Origin: Putridiphycobacter sp965230485 | GTDB lineage: Bacteria > Bacteroidota > Bacteroidia > Flavobacteriales_D > Crocinitomicaceae | Assembly: GCA_965230485.1 (NCBI GenBank) | Contig: CBDDLA010000001.1 | Coordinates: 1,240,001 to 1,304,000 of the forward strand | Length of the DNA stretch: 64,000 nucleotides | Reading direction: 5' to 3' | Shown: positions 26,278 to 34,593 of the stretch, in pieces | How the letters are laid out: each line of letters opens with the position of its first letter | Numbering within the stretch: position 1 is the first letter of the stretch | Notes under the pieces: model-generated | What the model was told of the DNA's origin: nothing | The model's input: the letters and a program-made list of their open reading frames with translations, nothing else | Database searches by the model: none | Translations under genes and position numbers: made by a program

Positions 26278-26647
26278 GCTTCGTTTCTTCAGTTACCTCT
26301 TTTAAACAAGAAATATTACTGAGTACTTCGTGCAGACTAGCTAAAGCTCTTTTAGTTTTCGAACCCTGTTTTCCGTCAGACTCAAGTTCATGGATCAGGC
26401 TTGTCACCCTACCACTAATACAATCCATCAGATTGATAAATTTTGATGACACTAATTTATTCACAGGAACACCTGTAATAATAAAATAAGCGATCATGAT
26501 ATTTTTTGATACTGGCCAAACATCTCGTTCATATTTGGAGATATTTGATTCATCCGTTTCAAGGAGAATGGCCATGTGTTTCTGAGAGAGACCAATTCTT
26601 CTACGGGCTTGTTTTAATTGATTAATATTCATAAATAGCGTAAACAC
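26270..26647 (-). CDS. XRE-family HTH protein
   Basis: 125 aa, or 120 aa from the second Met at 26632. The N-terminal HTH 'LKQARRRIGLSQKHMAILLETDESNISKYERDVWPVSKNIMIAYFIITGVPVNKL' is followed by a helical C-terminus. It overlaps the RuvC-like gene by 8 nt, so the two are probably co-expressed. Confidence 0.8.
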   Translation of the reverse strand: MFTLFMNINQLKQARRRIGLSQKHMAILLETDESNISKYERDVWPVSKNIMIAYFIITGVPVNKLVSSKFINLMDCISGRVTSLIHELESDGKQGSKTKRALASLHEVLSNISCLKEVTEETKHE

Positions 26648-26794
26648 TTTTACAGTGCTACCTACCTATGATACCTGCATACCTATGTTAAGGACAGTTT
26701 ACTTTTCAGGGTACTTTCAACCCTTTTTTTGAAAAAATTTTTCTCTCTCCCTTTTTGTTTTTTTAATGCACCATGTATGTTGAGGGTCATAGTA

Positions 26795-27289
26795 TCACCA
26801 ATTCCTATTACGTTGTTGAAGATCGTTAATACGTTCATGGTCATGTTGTTTCCTTATCATTCCTGTATTTCTTTCTTTTGTTAGTGTTTCTTTTGTCTTA
26901 TTCCCTATTCTACATATGTTTGGGAAACATAGTACATTTCTTTGCCTCTTAATAGTTCTAAAATAAGGTGCATAAGCGTAATATATACGTTTCTTTCCCC
27001 TTCTATCCTTTGCATATCGGAGTTCATTCTCTTTCGCATCAAGAGCCACAATCAATTCTTTATCAATCAAACCAGCAATAGCAAGGGATACGGACTTAGT
27101 GGTTAAATTTGTTCTTTTAGAAAAGAACAAAATACTAATCCAATCCTTTACTTTTCTGTTCTTTGTTTTGATATCATACCATCCGAGTGTCTGGCGTAAG
27201 ATCACCATGAGAACCTTCAGTTCTGCTTCCTTGAGGTAAGGTAAGTATTGATCAAAAATTGCATTTGGTATAGGTGTTGAATACTTCAT
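26795..27289 (-). CDS. Phage RepO-like replication protein (winged helix)
   Basis: 164 aa. The N-terminus 'STPIPNAIFDQYLPYLKEAELKVLMVILRQTLGWYDIKTKNRKVKDWISILFFSKRTNLTTKSVSLAIAGLIDKELIV' matches the winged-helix domain at the start of phage replication-initiation proteins ('tpiPN.ifd.ll..l...elkVll.iiR.T.Gw'). The basic C-terminal 40 residues could bind DNA. Suggests an autonomous replication phase. The origin is not identified; the AT-rich DNA at 26650-26790 is one place to look. Confidence 0.65.
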   Translation of the reverse strand: MKYSTPIPNAIFDQYLPYLKEAELKVLMVILRQTLGWYDIKTKNRKVKDWISILFFSKRTNLTTKSVSLAIAGLIDKELIVALDAKENELRYAKDRRGKKRIYYAYAPYFRTIKRQRNVLCFPNICRIGNKTKETLTKERNTGMIRKQHDHERINDLQQRNRNW

Positions 27290-27346
27290 GCACTTTATTT
27301 TAGTTCAGTGAAAGAATTCATAATAGTTTGAAAAAATGGGTTATTT

Positions 27347-28516
27347 TCACCAACTACTTTTGATCGTTACAGCAGAGAATGCTTGACATGGCTTTCCATT
27401 AATCATCATTTTGAGATAAATTTGGTAGTTTTCTAAATTAATAAAATCATGTGCAGTAAATACTGGGTAGAACTCATTTGCCATGTATTTCGCATCCGAA
27501 AAAGCTAGTCTAAAGCAGATAATGTTCGGAATGTTTCCCAAAATACTGTCTCGAATTTGAGGCTGTAATTGACTTAGATATTGATGCGCAAAAACATAGG
27601 ATAAACCAAATTTTCGTGCCTCAGAGACGGAGTTTGCTAGGGCTAACGTAGTGTAGTTATGCATTTCATCTATATAGCAATAGAAAGGTTTTCGCTCTGA
27701 TTCATCAATTTCTCCTCGGTAATAGGCACTTGCGGAAATCCCTCCCAAAATGAGTGAACCCAGGAGACTCGCAGTATCAGCACCGATCACTCCTTTTGAC
27801 AAATCCACGAGGAGAATTTTGCTGTCATTCATGATTGAGTGAAGAGAAATCTGTTTTTTATTTTCTACGAGTACACGTTTAACACAGGGTATCGTCAAAA
27901 AACTACTGATCTTATTAAAGATCGGCAATAGGTCGGATTTTGTATAACGAGGAAATTCATGTAACCAGAATCTCTTTACTTCTTCAGTTTGGATATTTCG
28001 CACACAGTGGTTCCGGTAAAGTTCGTCAGTAAGAATTTTAGTAATATCACTAAAGGACATTTCTTGCTGATCTAAAAGACATAAGAGGATGTTTCTCATA
28101 ACATGTTCCTGTTTGTTCCCCCAGTTGCTTGCGCCCCATATCTTTTGAAATGTCTCAAGAATATGTGAGGCTATTATGTGCCTTTTTTCATAGCGAACTT
28201 TGCGAAGAGGATTATATCCCCATTGAAGATTTTCATCAGCGATATCTAGATAGATGCACTTTTCTCGTTCTTCTGGTCGCAGAAGCCGGTACACCTTCTT
28301 CACCATGTCACCATGAATATCTATAATACAGACCCCACGTCCATGGCTAATATCACTTAAGCTCAGGACCTCCATTAAATTCGTTTTCCCACTTCCAGAT
28401 TTCCCCAAGATATACATAGAGACAGCTCTGTCGCTTTGCTGAATAGAAACGGGACGGTTTTCATTTCTATAATCAGAATAAGCAAAAAATGATAAGTTTG
28501 GATTATTATAGTGCAT
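27347..28516 (-). CDS. HerA/TraD-like DNA-pumping ATPase
   Basis: 389 aa. Walker A is 'LGKSGSGKTNLMEV' near residue 37, followed by 'VCIIDIHGDMVKKVYRLL'. Walker B is 'PFYCYIDEMHNYTTLALANSVSEARKFGLSYVFAHQYLSQL' near residue 265, and the C-terminus resembles a TraM-recognition/TraG-type AAA domain. No membrane helix is seen. Such proteins act as DNA translocases or soluble coupling ATPases. It is divergent from the MazF-like gene; a second, different coupling ATPase lies at 44438. Confidence 0.8.
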   Translation of the reverse strand: MHYNNPNLSFFAYSDYRNENRPVSIQQSDRAVSMYILGKSGSGKTNLMEVLSLSDISHGRGVCIIDIHGDMVKKVYRLLRPEEREKCIYLDIADENLQWGYNPLRKVRYEKRHIIASHILETFQKIWGASNWGNKQEHVMRNILLCLLDQQEMSFSDITKILTDELYRNHCVRNIQTEEVKRFWLHEFPRYTKSDLLPIFNKISSFLTIPCVKRVLVENKKQISLHSIMNDSKILLVDLSKGVIGADTASLLGSLILGGISASAYYRGEIDESERKPFYCYIDEMHNYTTLALANSVSEARKFGLSYVFAHQYLSQLQPQIRDSILGNIPNIICFRLAFSDAKYMANEFYPVFTAHDFINLENYQIYLKMMINGKPCQAFSAVTIKSSW

Positions 28517-28609
28517 AGGTTATGCAACCATAACTTCCATTTTTAGCAGAGTAAAGTGTGCGTTTCAGGGTATTTGTTAATACAAGACGGAGGATGCTAC
28601 AATGAGCCC

Positions 28610-29026
28610 ATGCTATATGAAAGATTTGATGAATGGAATAATGAAAAAAAGAAAATCCATACACAGGATCAGCCAAAATTTTACATTAAGCCGAGACAAA
28701 TTTGGTTTACGAAAATGGGAGAAAATATTGGCTCAGAACAAAATGGAAAGAAAGAGTTTTCAAGGCCAGTTCTCGTCCTGAAAAAAGTAGGGTCTCTCTT
28801 TTTCACCGTTGCCTTAACGACCAAAGCAAAACCTAATAATTCATTTTACAGGAAAATTACCAATCTTATTTTAACAGATGGGCATTGGGGGCATCAAAAC
28901 GCTTCATGGATAATCCTCTCTCAAGTAAAAGTTATGGACAAGAGAAGATTTTTAGAAAAAGTTGGAACTGTTGGACTGGAAGAGTTTAAGGATATTAAAG
29001 AAAAACTCACAGCAGTGTTGCTGTGA
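28610..29026 (+). CDS. MazF/PemK-like toxin
   Basis: 138 aa from the ATG at 28610 (MLYERFDEW); an upstream in-frame ATG at 28556 is possible but less like the family. After about 30 residues, 'KPRQIWFTKMGENIGSEQNGKKEFSRPVLVLKK' matches the MazF SH3-like start (G-x-hydrophobic-W, then K.RPVLVL). 'FFTVALTTKAKP' and 'SWIILSQVKVMDKRRFLEKVGTV' match the later strands. MazF proteins are sequence-specific mRNA endonucleases. No adjacent antitoxin ORF is seen. The stop codon lies inside the terminator stem. Confidence 0.7.
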   Translation: MLYERFDEWNNEKKKIHTQDQPKFYIKPRQIWFTKMGENIGSEQNGKKEFSRPVLVLKKVGSLFFTVALTTKAKPNNSFYRKITNLILTDGHWGHQNASWIILSQVKVMDKRRFLEKVGTVGLEEFKDIKEKLTAVLL

Positions 29027-29036
29027 GTACTTTTTT
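29005..29036 (+). terminator. Terminator overlapping the end of the toxin gene
   Basis: ACTCACAGCA (29005-29014), loop GTGT, TGCTGTGAGT (29019-29028), then a T6 run. The toxin stop codon (29024-29026) lies in the right arm. Confidence 0.85.
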
Positions 29037-29124
29037 CCCCTGCAATGCAGGAAATCCCGAAGGACATTTGTATTACAAGTGTACCATATTCAATAAACTG
29101 CACAAGAAGTAACAGAAAATACCA

Positions 29125-29397
29125 TTAGGGAAGAAAACCACCGTAGCAATATACTCTTCTTGTGGCACCAATTTGACTTTGAAGGCTCGATAAATGTGGT
29201 GTACTCAGCAGGTGCTGACACAGGCTGTTTAGGTGAACTGAGTCAGTACCATCAAAAGTACTTCTTTGAACAACCAGATAGATTTTTCTTAATTCTGTTT
29301 CTCGATCCAACTCAAAAAAAATTATCTCTAGGTATTCTGAAAAACCAATTATTTGTTCTTCGGTTATAAATTGATAGTCGCTTTCATTCCATTCCAT
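29125..29397 (-). CDS. Doubtful small ORF
   Basis: 91 aa from the ATG at 29397 (MEWNESDYQFITEEQIIGF). The first 40 residues are plausible acidic protein sequence, but the rest looks like random translation. It may be the broken start of a once longer gene. The surrounding 29037-29467 otherwise shows nothing I can name. Confidence 0.25.
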   Translation of the reverse strand: MEWNESDYQFITEEQIIGFSEYLEIIFFELDRETELRKIYLVVQRSTFDGTDSVHLNSLCQHLLSTPHLSSLQSQIGATRRVYCYGGFLP

Positions 29398-29467
29398 GTC
29401 GCAAGGTATAAAAAATACCCTGAAATACAAACTGTTAAGGTAGTTTATTGTGTAGTTGAATAGGTGT

Positions 29468-30394
29468 ATGCATGAAACTCAAAACAAACTACTCGGAGAG
29501 TACTTTGATAACTATCTAGCCGAGTGCAGTCTTCTAAAGAACTTAAGCTCTCATACTATTAAAAGCTATCGTGATGTATTCACAAACTTTCAAAAAATAA
29601 TGACTGAAGTCGTGAGGCTAAATGATTTAATTCCGCAGCATGTAAATATTTTCTTTAGACGACTGAATGAGAAAAATCATGGCAAGTTAAAGCAGTCAAC
29701 AATACGCACCTATTACGATAAACTTATTGTTTTTTTCAAATGGCTTGAAATACAAGAACACATTGCAGAGGGTACTATGGTCCGCAGGATTCCTAAGCCT
29801 GCAAAACCTCGATATGAAGATGAGAAAAAACTATCTAAAGATGCCATCTCAAAAGTACTTTCAGCAATAACACTAAATACGGTTGGTAATAATCTTCAGT
29901 ACATGAGAGATCGTACCATTGCATTAGTTCTGCTATATACTGGAATTAGAAAAGGGGAACTTCTTGGATTACGTCTTTCAGACATCAATTGGGATCGTAA
30001 GGTGCTGTTCATTAATGGTAAAACGTCAAAGTCTAAGAAAAGCAGGTCTATACCAATTCACCCTCTGTTATATAAGCACCTTAAAAGCTATGTCTGGCTT
30101 CTAAACAAATTAATGATTAGAACTGAGTATTTAATCATTTCTACAAGAACTGGAAAACCTTTTACTGAACATGGCCTCAAATACTGGGTTCATAAGTACA
30201 AACAAGTTTCTAATGTGAATTTCCATCTTCATCAATTCCGCCACACTTTTGCCTGTCAACTTTCGTCAAACAATGTCGATATTATTACAATTCGCAATCT
30301 TCTCGGTCATGCAAGTGTAAAAATGACTGAAAGATATTTACGCTCCGTCAAAGCTGAACATTGTCACGTAAGCATAGAAACACTCATCTTCTAG
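29468..30394 (+). CDS. Tyrosine recombinase / integrase (first)
   Basis: 308 aa from the ATG at 29468; a TTG four codons upstream is possible. The N-terminal SAM-like core-binding domain is residues 1-100 (SSHTIKSYRDVFTNFQ). The catalytic domain contains Arg in 'LYTGIRKGELLGLRLSDI', 'HQFRHTFACQL' (H-x-x-R), 'LGHASVKMTERYLRS' and the nucleophile Tyr. All catalytic positions are present. It catalyses site-specific strand exchange, probably element integration or dimer resolution, and ends 216 nt before the tRNA-Ala fragment. Confidence 0.93.
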   Translation: MHETQNKLLGEYFDNYLAECSLLKNLSSHTIKSYRDVFTNFQKIMTEVVRLNDLIPQHVNIFFRRLNEKNHGKLKQSTIRTYYDKLIVFFKWLEIQEHIAEGTMVRRIPKPAKPRYEDEKKLSKDAISKVLSAITLNTVGNNLQYMRDRTIALVLLYTGIRKGELLGLRLSDINWDRKVLFINGKTSKSKKSRSIPIHPLLYKHLKSYVWLLNKLMIRTEYLIISTRTGKPFTEHGLKYWVHKYKQVSNVNFHLHQFRHTFACQLSSNNVDIITIRNLLGHASVKMTERYLRSVKAEHCHVSIETLIF

Positions 30395-30609
30395 CTAGCA
30401 ACATTGCGAATTACTTTTACTTGAATTAGTTATATTTTTGGTTATACTGTTAGTGTCGATACATTATAAATTAACATTAACCTAATGTATCATTTCTATT
30501 AAAATTTTGGTGCCGATGTGGTAGTAAAATAAAGTTGGTAAATCCACCCTAATTCCTGTATAACCCTTATGTAGTAACGAATTAGACGGATTACACTTGG
30601 ACGGAATTG

Positions 30610-30654
30610 CTTGCACTGACGAGGTGGCAGGTTCGAGTCCTGTCAGGTCCACCA
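30610..30654 (+). other. 3' half of tRNA-Ala(UGC): probable attachment-site remnant
   Basis: The 45 nt read as tRNA positions 32-76. They comprise anticodon loop CTTGCAC (anticodon TGC), stem strand TGACG, variable loop AGGTG, T arm GCAGG-TTCGAGT-CCTGT, acceptor strand CAGGTCC, discriminator A and an encoded CCA. U at position 70 fits the alanine G3-U70 identity pair. The bases upstream do not continue the cloverleaf. Tyrosine-recombinase att cores often begin exactly at the anticodon loop. The rest of 30395-30766 holds no recognisable gene. Confidence 0.8.
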
Positions 30655-30766
30655 AATCCCCTTATAATTTCACGTTTTAGAGAGATTGAGGGGTTAAAAA
30701 ATTGCAATTTGCTACCATCTATGCGTACTGATTAGGTACTAGCAAAATCAAGATCCTTTAGTAGAA

Positions 30767-31681
30767 ATGATATTCCTTTTTATGAATATTAAACTTTTAC
30801 TAGAGGATTTTTGCGTACATGCGCAATATATCCGTGGCGTGTCTCGCTCAACACTGAGTCGCTATCGTCAAAATATTATGGTATTTTGCCGAAACCGAAA
30901 TATTACAACTATTGAAGAAATTACAGAAAAGCTCGTGTATAGCTATTTTCTCCATGGACGAGTAGAACGAAAATGGTGTACACGAACCTACCATACCTAC
31001 TACCAAAGCTTGAAAGTATTCTTCCGCTGGTGCGTCAAAAATGGACATATGAGCGAGAATTTCGCCGAAAAGCTAGAATTGCCCCAAAGGGAGAAATTAT
31101 TGCCTAAAAAGCTCAAAAAGGAGGATGCGGTAAAACTCCTAGAAATTACCTACAATTATCCTTATACCCAGGATTTTGCAAGGTATCGTAACCATGCCTT
31201 GTTCGCCATGTATCTCTATGCTGGTCTGAGGAAAAATGAAGCATTAAATTTATCATTGCAAGATGTTGATATTGAAAATCTATCAATAATGGTAAGGCTT
31301 GGTAAGGGGAATAAAGATAGAATCGTTCCCATGTCGACAACGCTTGCTCAAATTCTTTACCGGTATCTAAAGGAGCGAAAAAAGGCACGAAAGACCTGTC
31401 CTGAGTTCTTTGCATGCTCTAATAAGGATAAAGGCTTTACTGAACACGGACTCAAAAATGTAGTTGATCTCCTAAGAAAAGTTTCAGGAATATCATTCAC
31501 TATTCACCGGTTGAGGCATACTTTTGCTACACTTATGCTAGAAGGAGGATGTGATATTTTCTCACTTTCGAAGATGCTTGGTCACAGCGATATTAAGATT
31601 ACGACAAACTACTTGTCTACAACTGCATTGCATTTGAAAGCGCAAGTAACAAAACACCCACTTAATACTCATTTCCTGTAG
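30767..31681 (+). CDS. Tyrosine recombinase / integrase (second)
   Basis: 304 aa (299 if started at the ATG at 30782). The N-terminal core-binding domain (GVSRSTLSRYRQNIMVF) precedes a catalytic domain with 'YAGLRKNEALNLSL', 'HRLRHTFATLML', 'LGHSDIKITTNYLST' and a basic beta-hairpin region (VRLGKGNKDRIVPM). It differs clearly from the first recombinase, so this is not a recent duplication. Sitting 113 nt after the tRNA-Ala fragment, it is the better candidate to act on that site. Confidence 0.93.
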   Translation: MIFLFMNIKLLLEDFCVHAQYIRGVSRSTLSRYRQNIMVFCRNRNITTIEEITEKLVYSYFLHGRVERKWCTRTYHTYYQSLKVFFRWCVKNGHMSENFAEKLELPQREKLLPKKLKKEDAVKLLEITYNYPYTQDFARYRNHALFAMYLYAGLRKNEALNLSLQDVDIENLSIMVRLGKGNKDRIVPMSTTLAQILYRYLKERKKARKTCPEFFACSNKDKGFTEHGLKNVVDLLRKVSGISFTIHRLRHTFATLMLEGGCDIFSLSKMLGHSDIKITTNYLSTTALHLKAQVTKHPLNTHFL

Positions 31682-31791
31682 ATAGTTCAATTGATAATTA
31701 CCCTTTTTTTCAAACTGTTAGAACATCACCAATAAGCGTAGACTTCTAATCAAGACAGTTCTTTATTTACTCGCTTAATTATCAAAATGTT

Positions 31792-32580
31792 GTGAAAACC
31801 GTAATAACCTATCATGGTGGTAAACAGCTCTTAAGCTCTACCATTAATGAACTCCTTCCAGAAGCAGAAATCTTTGTTGAACCCTTCATTGGTGGAGGAG
31901 CCGTCTTCTTCTCACGTGATAAGTCAAAATCTCAAACAGAAGTTATAAATGACATTGATAAAATGATAGCTATTTTCTATCGAGTTCTAAAAACGGACTT
32001 TGATGCGTTAAAGGCTAGAATTGATACAACTTTATATGACCGATCAACTCATGAATATGCGCTCCGCATTAGAAAGTTTGCTGGTTGGCACAGTGATCTG
32101 GACATAGGGTGGGCCTTTTTCTGCCTCAGTGCCCTAGGATTTAGTGGTACACTGGAGTCCTTTGGGACGTATAAAAAAGGTAGGAAAGCTGCAACTTTTC
32201 ATAACAAGAAGAAGCTCTTCACAAAAGAACTTGCGCAACGCTTTGATGGTGTGCTGATTGAGTCAATGGATGCTGTTAAATTAATACAATTAAAAGACTC
32301 ACAATCAACGCTTTACTATCTTGATCCGCCATACATAAATACCTGTCAATCTCACTACCGAGGCTATACCGAAGATCATTACCGTGAGCTCCTTGAAACC
32401 TTATCAAATATCGAAGGAAAGTTCTTATTGAGCTCCTTTGAGAGCGAAATTCTCAATGAATTCATCAAGAAAAATTCTTGGTACTCGAAGACCATTACAA
32501 TGATTAAGCCTTCTTCTCGAAATAAGGATGGTTCAAAAAAAACAAAGGTAGAATGCTTAACTGCAAATTTTAAGATCTAG
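31792..32580 (+). CDS. Dam-like DNA adenine N6-methyltransferase
   Basis: 262 aa, starting at a GTG (the nearest ATG is out of frame). The start 'ITYHGGKQLLSSTINELLPEAEIFVEPFIGGGAVFFSRDKS' carries the SAM-binding motif I of D12-class methylases. 'YYLDPPYINTCQSHYRGYTEDHYRELLETL' carries catalytic motif IV (DPPY). No restriction endonuclease is adjacent, so it is an orphan enzyme, likely for self-protection or regulation. Target sequence unknown. Confidence 0.9.
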   Translation: MKTVITYHGGKQLLSSTINELLPEAEIFVEPFIGGGAVFFSRDKSKSQTEVINDIDKMIAIFYRVLKTDFDALKARIDTTLYDRSTHEYALRIRKFAGWHSDLDIGWAFFCLSALGFSGTLESFGTYKKGRKAATFHNKKKLFTKELAQRFDGVLIESMDAVKLIQLKDSQSTLYYLDPPYINTCQSHYRGYTEDHYRELLETLSNIEGKFLLSSFESEILNEFIKKNSWYSKTITMIKPSSRNKDGSKKTKVECLTANFKI

Positions 32581-32628
32581 CAACGTAAATTGCTATTCAA
32601 TCAAAAAATCACCCCTAAAATTTAATAC

Positions 32629-33144
32629 ATGAAAAATACCGTTTTCTGTAGCGGAGAACGAATTAACTAAATTAGTATTCGCTACAATCGACCAAAAAAA
32701 TCTAAACTCCCGATTATCAGAGATGTTGATGACGCTGTAAAAGTCTTACGACCTTGTTTTGAAAGTGATCGCATAAACTACAAAGAGTTTTTCTTTGCTA
32801 TGTATCTGTCTCAAAGCAGTGAAATCCTTGCTATTTCACTTATCGGAATTGGGTGCCAGAACGGTGTCCTAGTCTCTTCACAAGAGATTGTCAGCTCAGC
32901 ACTTCTTCTTAATGCACAAGGAGTAATTGTAGCTCATAATCACCCAGGAAATAGCTTGAAATTTTCTGAACCCGATAAGAAGTTAAGTGTGCAATTAATG
33001 CAAGCCCTGAATTTATTTAATATCAATTTCATTGATCATTTTGTGTTCACCAAGAGTGATACACTGTCTCTCTTTAAAGAGCATGAGGAATTGTTTGACC
33101 TCAGAAAATCTTGTAGAACCGCTGATGAGATCAGCATAAACTAA
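32629..33144 (+). pseudogene. RadC-family JAB-domain protein interrupted by an in-frame stop
   Basis: One reading frame runs from the ATG at 32629 to 33144 and contains the RadC/JAB metal-binding motif 'GVIVAHNHPGNSLKFSEPDKKLS' and 'INFIDHFVFTKSD'. It is broken by a TAA at 32668-32670 after 13 codons. Downstream in-frame codons (ISIRYNRPKKSKLPIIRD...) still look like protein. The first ATG after the stop is at 32800 and would give a 114-aa protein lacking part of the domain's first strands. RadC-like proteins are common in mobile elements; function unclear. Confidence 0.65.
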
Positions 33145-33150
33145 ATAATA

Positions 33151-33714
33151 ATGAAACACAAAACAGACGCCTATCCAAACATAGGCAAAACAATTTTTCT
33201 AGATTTAGAAAAATGGGGACATAGTCCTTTTCTTTTAGAAACGTTCAAGGTCTATGCCATTAATAATGACTGGACACACGAAGAAGTTTTTAAGATTTGC
33301 GACTTTCTTAAAGGAAAAATCTTTGAAGAACAATTAGCAATCTTGACGCATTACTGCAAACCTCCTTTACCAGATAGTGATGAAATGATTCAGCAAGATG
33401 TTCAATTTCTTCTGGACTTTCTCAATTTAAACACGCACTATCTATCATCAAAGCCAATTGAAACATGGGATGAATATGATTACTCAAACTACAAATCATT
33501 AAGATTAAAGGCAACAAGTCATCTCAGGAGAGTCTATGCTCTGTATAGCTCTTCAGTAAAAGAGGAGGATAAATACCGACTTGATTCCCCACCCGGTAAA
33601 TACTTTGAATCACGGAAGAAAGCGGAAGCACTGCTTAACGAAGCCTCCCGCAAGAACACAAAAGTGTATGCCGTGTGGGTTAAAGAAGAGAATGCAAAAA
33701 CAGTAAACAATTAA
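33151..33714 (+). CDS. Unrecognised protein
   Basis: 187 aa, soluble, mostly helical, with aromatic-rich segments (ETWDEYDYSNYKSLRLKATSHLRRVYALYSS) and a short C-terminal 'RKKAEALLNEASRKNTKVYAVWV' strand-helix unit. Starts 6 nt after the RadC-like frame and 11 nt before the next gene, so it is part of the same plus-strand operon. No family recognised. Confidence 0.65.
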   Translation: MKHKTDAYPNIGKTIFLDLEKWGHSPFLLETFKVYAINNDWTHEEVFKICDFLKGKIFEEQLAILTHYCKPPLPDSDEMIQQDVQFLLDFLNLNTHYLSSKPIETWDEYDYSNYKSLRLKATSHLRRVYALYSSSVKEEDKYRLDSPPGKYFESRKKAEALLNEASRKNTKVYAVWVKEENAKTVNN

Positions 33715-33725
33715 ATATAAATATC

Positions 33726-34253
33726 ATGACAGCAAAAAAACAGAATCCACCAAAGGCAAAAGAAACCACGGTGGAACAAAACAATCTACTTGATAGAGTG
33801 ATTGCCAAGATTATTGAAGACCAGGCTATTTTAGCCGACCAGAACGATCTGATAGAAAAAGCGAAGAGTTATAAGAATGAGGTCGTTGCGAGAATTAGAG
33901 AAGCTCGGAAAGACCTCGTTACCATAGCTAAGTATGGAACCCCTGAACAAATCGAAAGACTCAAAGAGCTTGACCTTGATTTGGAAACTAATGGTCAGGG
34001 GCTTAATGCCGTTGCAAAGCTATGTATTGCGATTCTTGAAAAAACCACCAAGGGTGAAATGACTAATGAAGAATTGTATAATGCCTATGTGGCGACGTTC
34101 AAGAGCGCAGATGATGCTCTGACATACACAGAGGTAAATATAAAACTGAGAAGCCTTTTTCAAAATCAGAAACTTTTAAGAAAGGAACCGGCTAATGCTC
34201 AGTCATCACGTGAGCATGTAATCTCTATTAATGGTTTTAGATCTAACAACTAA
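33726..34253 (+). CDS. Unrecognised coiled-coil protein with possible winged-helix tail
   Basis: 175 aa. The lysine-rich N-terminus is followed by a long helix or coiled coil (residues 20-75). The C-terminal segment 'KGEMTNEELYNAYVATFKSADDALTYTEVNIKLRSLFQNQKLLRKE' has the spacing of a winged helix. Last gene of the methylase operon, followed by a strong terminator. Confidence 0.65.
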   Translation: MTAKKQNPPKAKETTVEQNNLLDRVIAKIIEDQAILADQNDLIEKAKSYKNEVVARIREARKDLVTIAKYGTPEQIERLKELDLDLETNGQGLNAVAKLCIAILEKTTKGEMTNEELYNAYVATFKSADDALTYTEVNIKLRSLFQNQKLLRKEPANAQSSREHVISINGFRSNN

Positions 34254-34258
34254 ATTAC

Positions 34259-34286
34259 AAAACGCCAAAATTCTTGGCGTTTTTTA
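34259..34286 (+). terminator. Rho-independent terminator
   Basis: AAAACGCCAA (34259-34268), loop AATTC, TTGGCGTTTT (34274-34283), then more T. Ends the methylase operon. Confidence 0.85.
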
Positions 34287-34321
34287 CTAATTATATAACT
34301 TGATTGAAAGTTACAGTGGGA

Positions 34322-34511
34322 TCACATTATTATTGTTGTTAAAGATTTACTTTGTAAAAACAAAGAATTGGACTATATATATTTTATTTTTTGTTGAGAA
34401 TGTGACATGGGTCTAAGTTTTGTGCTTTCACATTGTGTAAGCTTAAAACATTCTTCTTGATAAGAGTTCAACCTTCAATAATGTGGAGTTATATTGTTAA
34501 TAAATCACATT
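34322..34511. promoter_or_regulatory. Gene-less AT-rich region with five CACATT/AATGTG copies
   Basis: The 340-nt gap before 34594 has CACATT at 34323, 34429 and 34506, and AATGTG at 34399 and 34480. A -7 element TATCTTTG lies at 34564-34571. The repeats resemble half-sites for a regulator of the downstream pair. Confidence 0.4.
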
Positions 34512-34593
34512 CCATTGTTAATTAACTTTGATCTAATATTCTATTTTTAAACCTTTTATTATTTATCTTTGAAAGAACCCAAAATCACGTTTT

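Noticed and set aside
29160..29369. 69-codon plus-strand frame
   Set aside because: Low-complexity, with no family resemblance, and opposite another doubtful frame; neither is convincing.
30560..30654. tmRNA (ssrA) 3' end
   Set aside because: The stretch ATGTAGTAACGA and TTGGACGG upstream loosely recalls a tmRNA, but the 3' part fits a tRNA-Ala half position by position, including an anticodon stem and loop, so tRNA was preferred.
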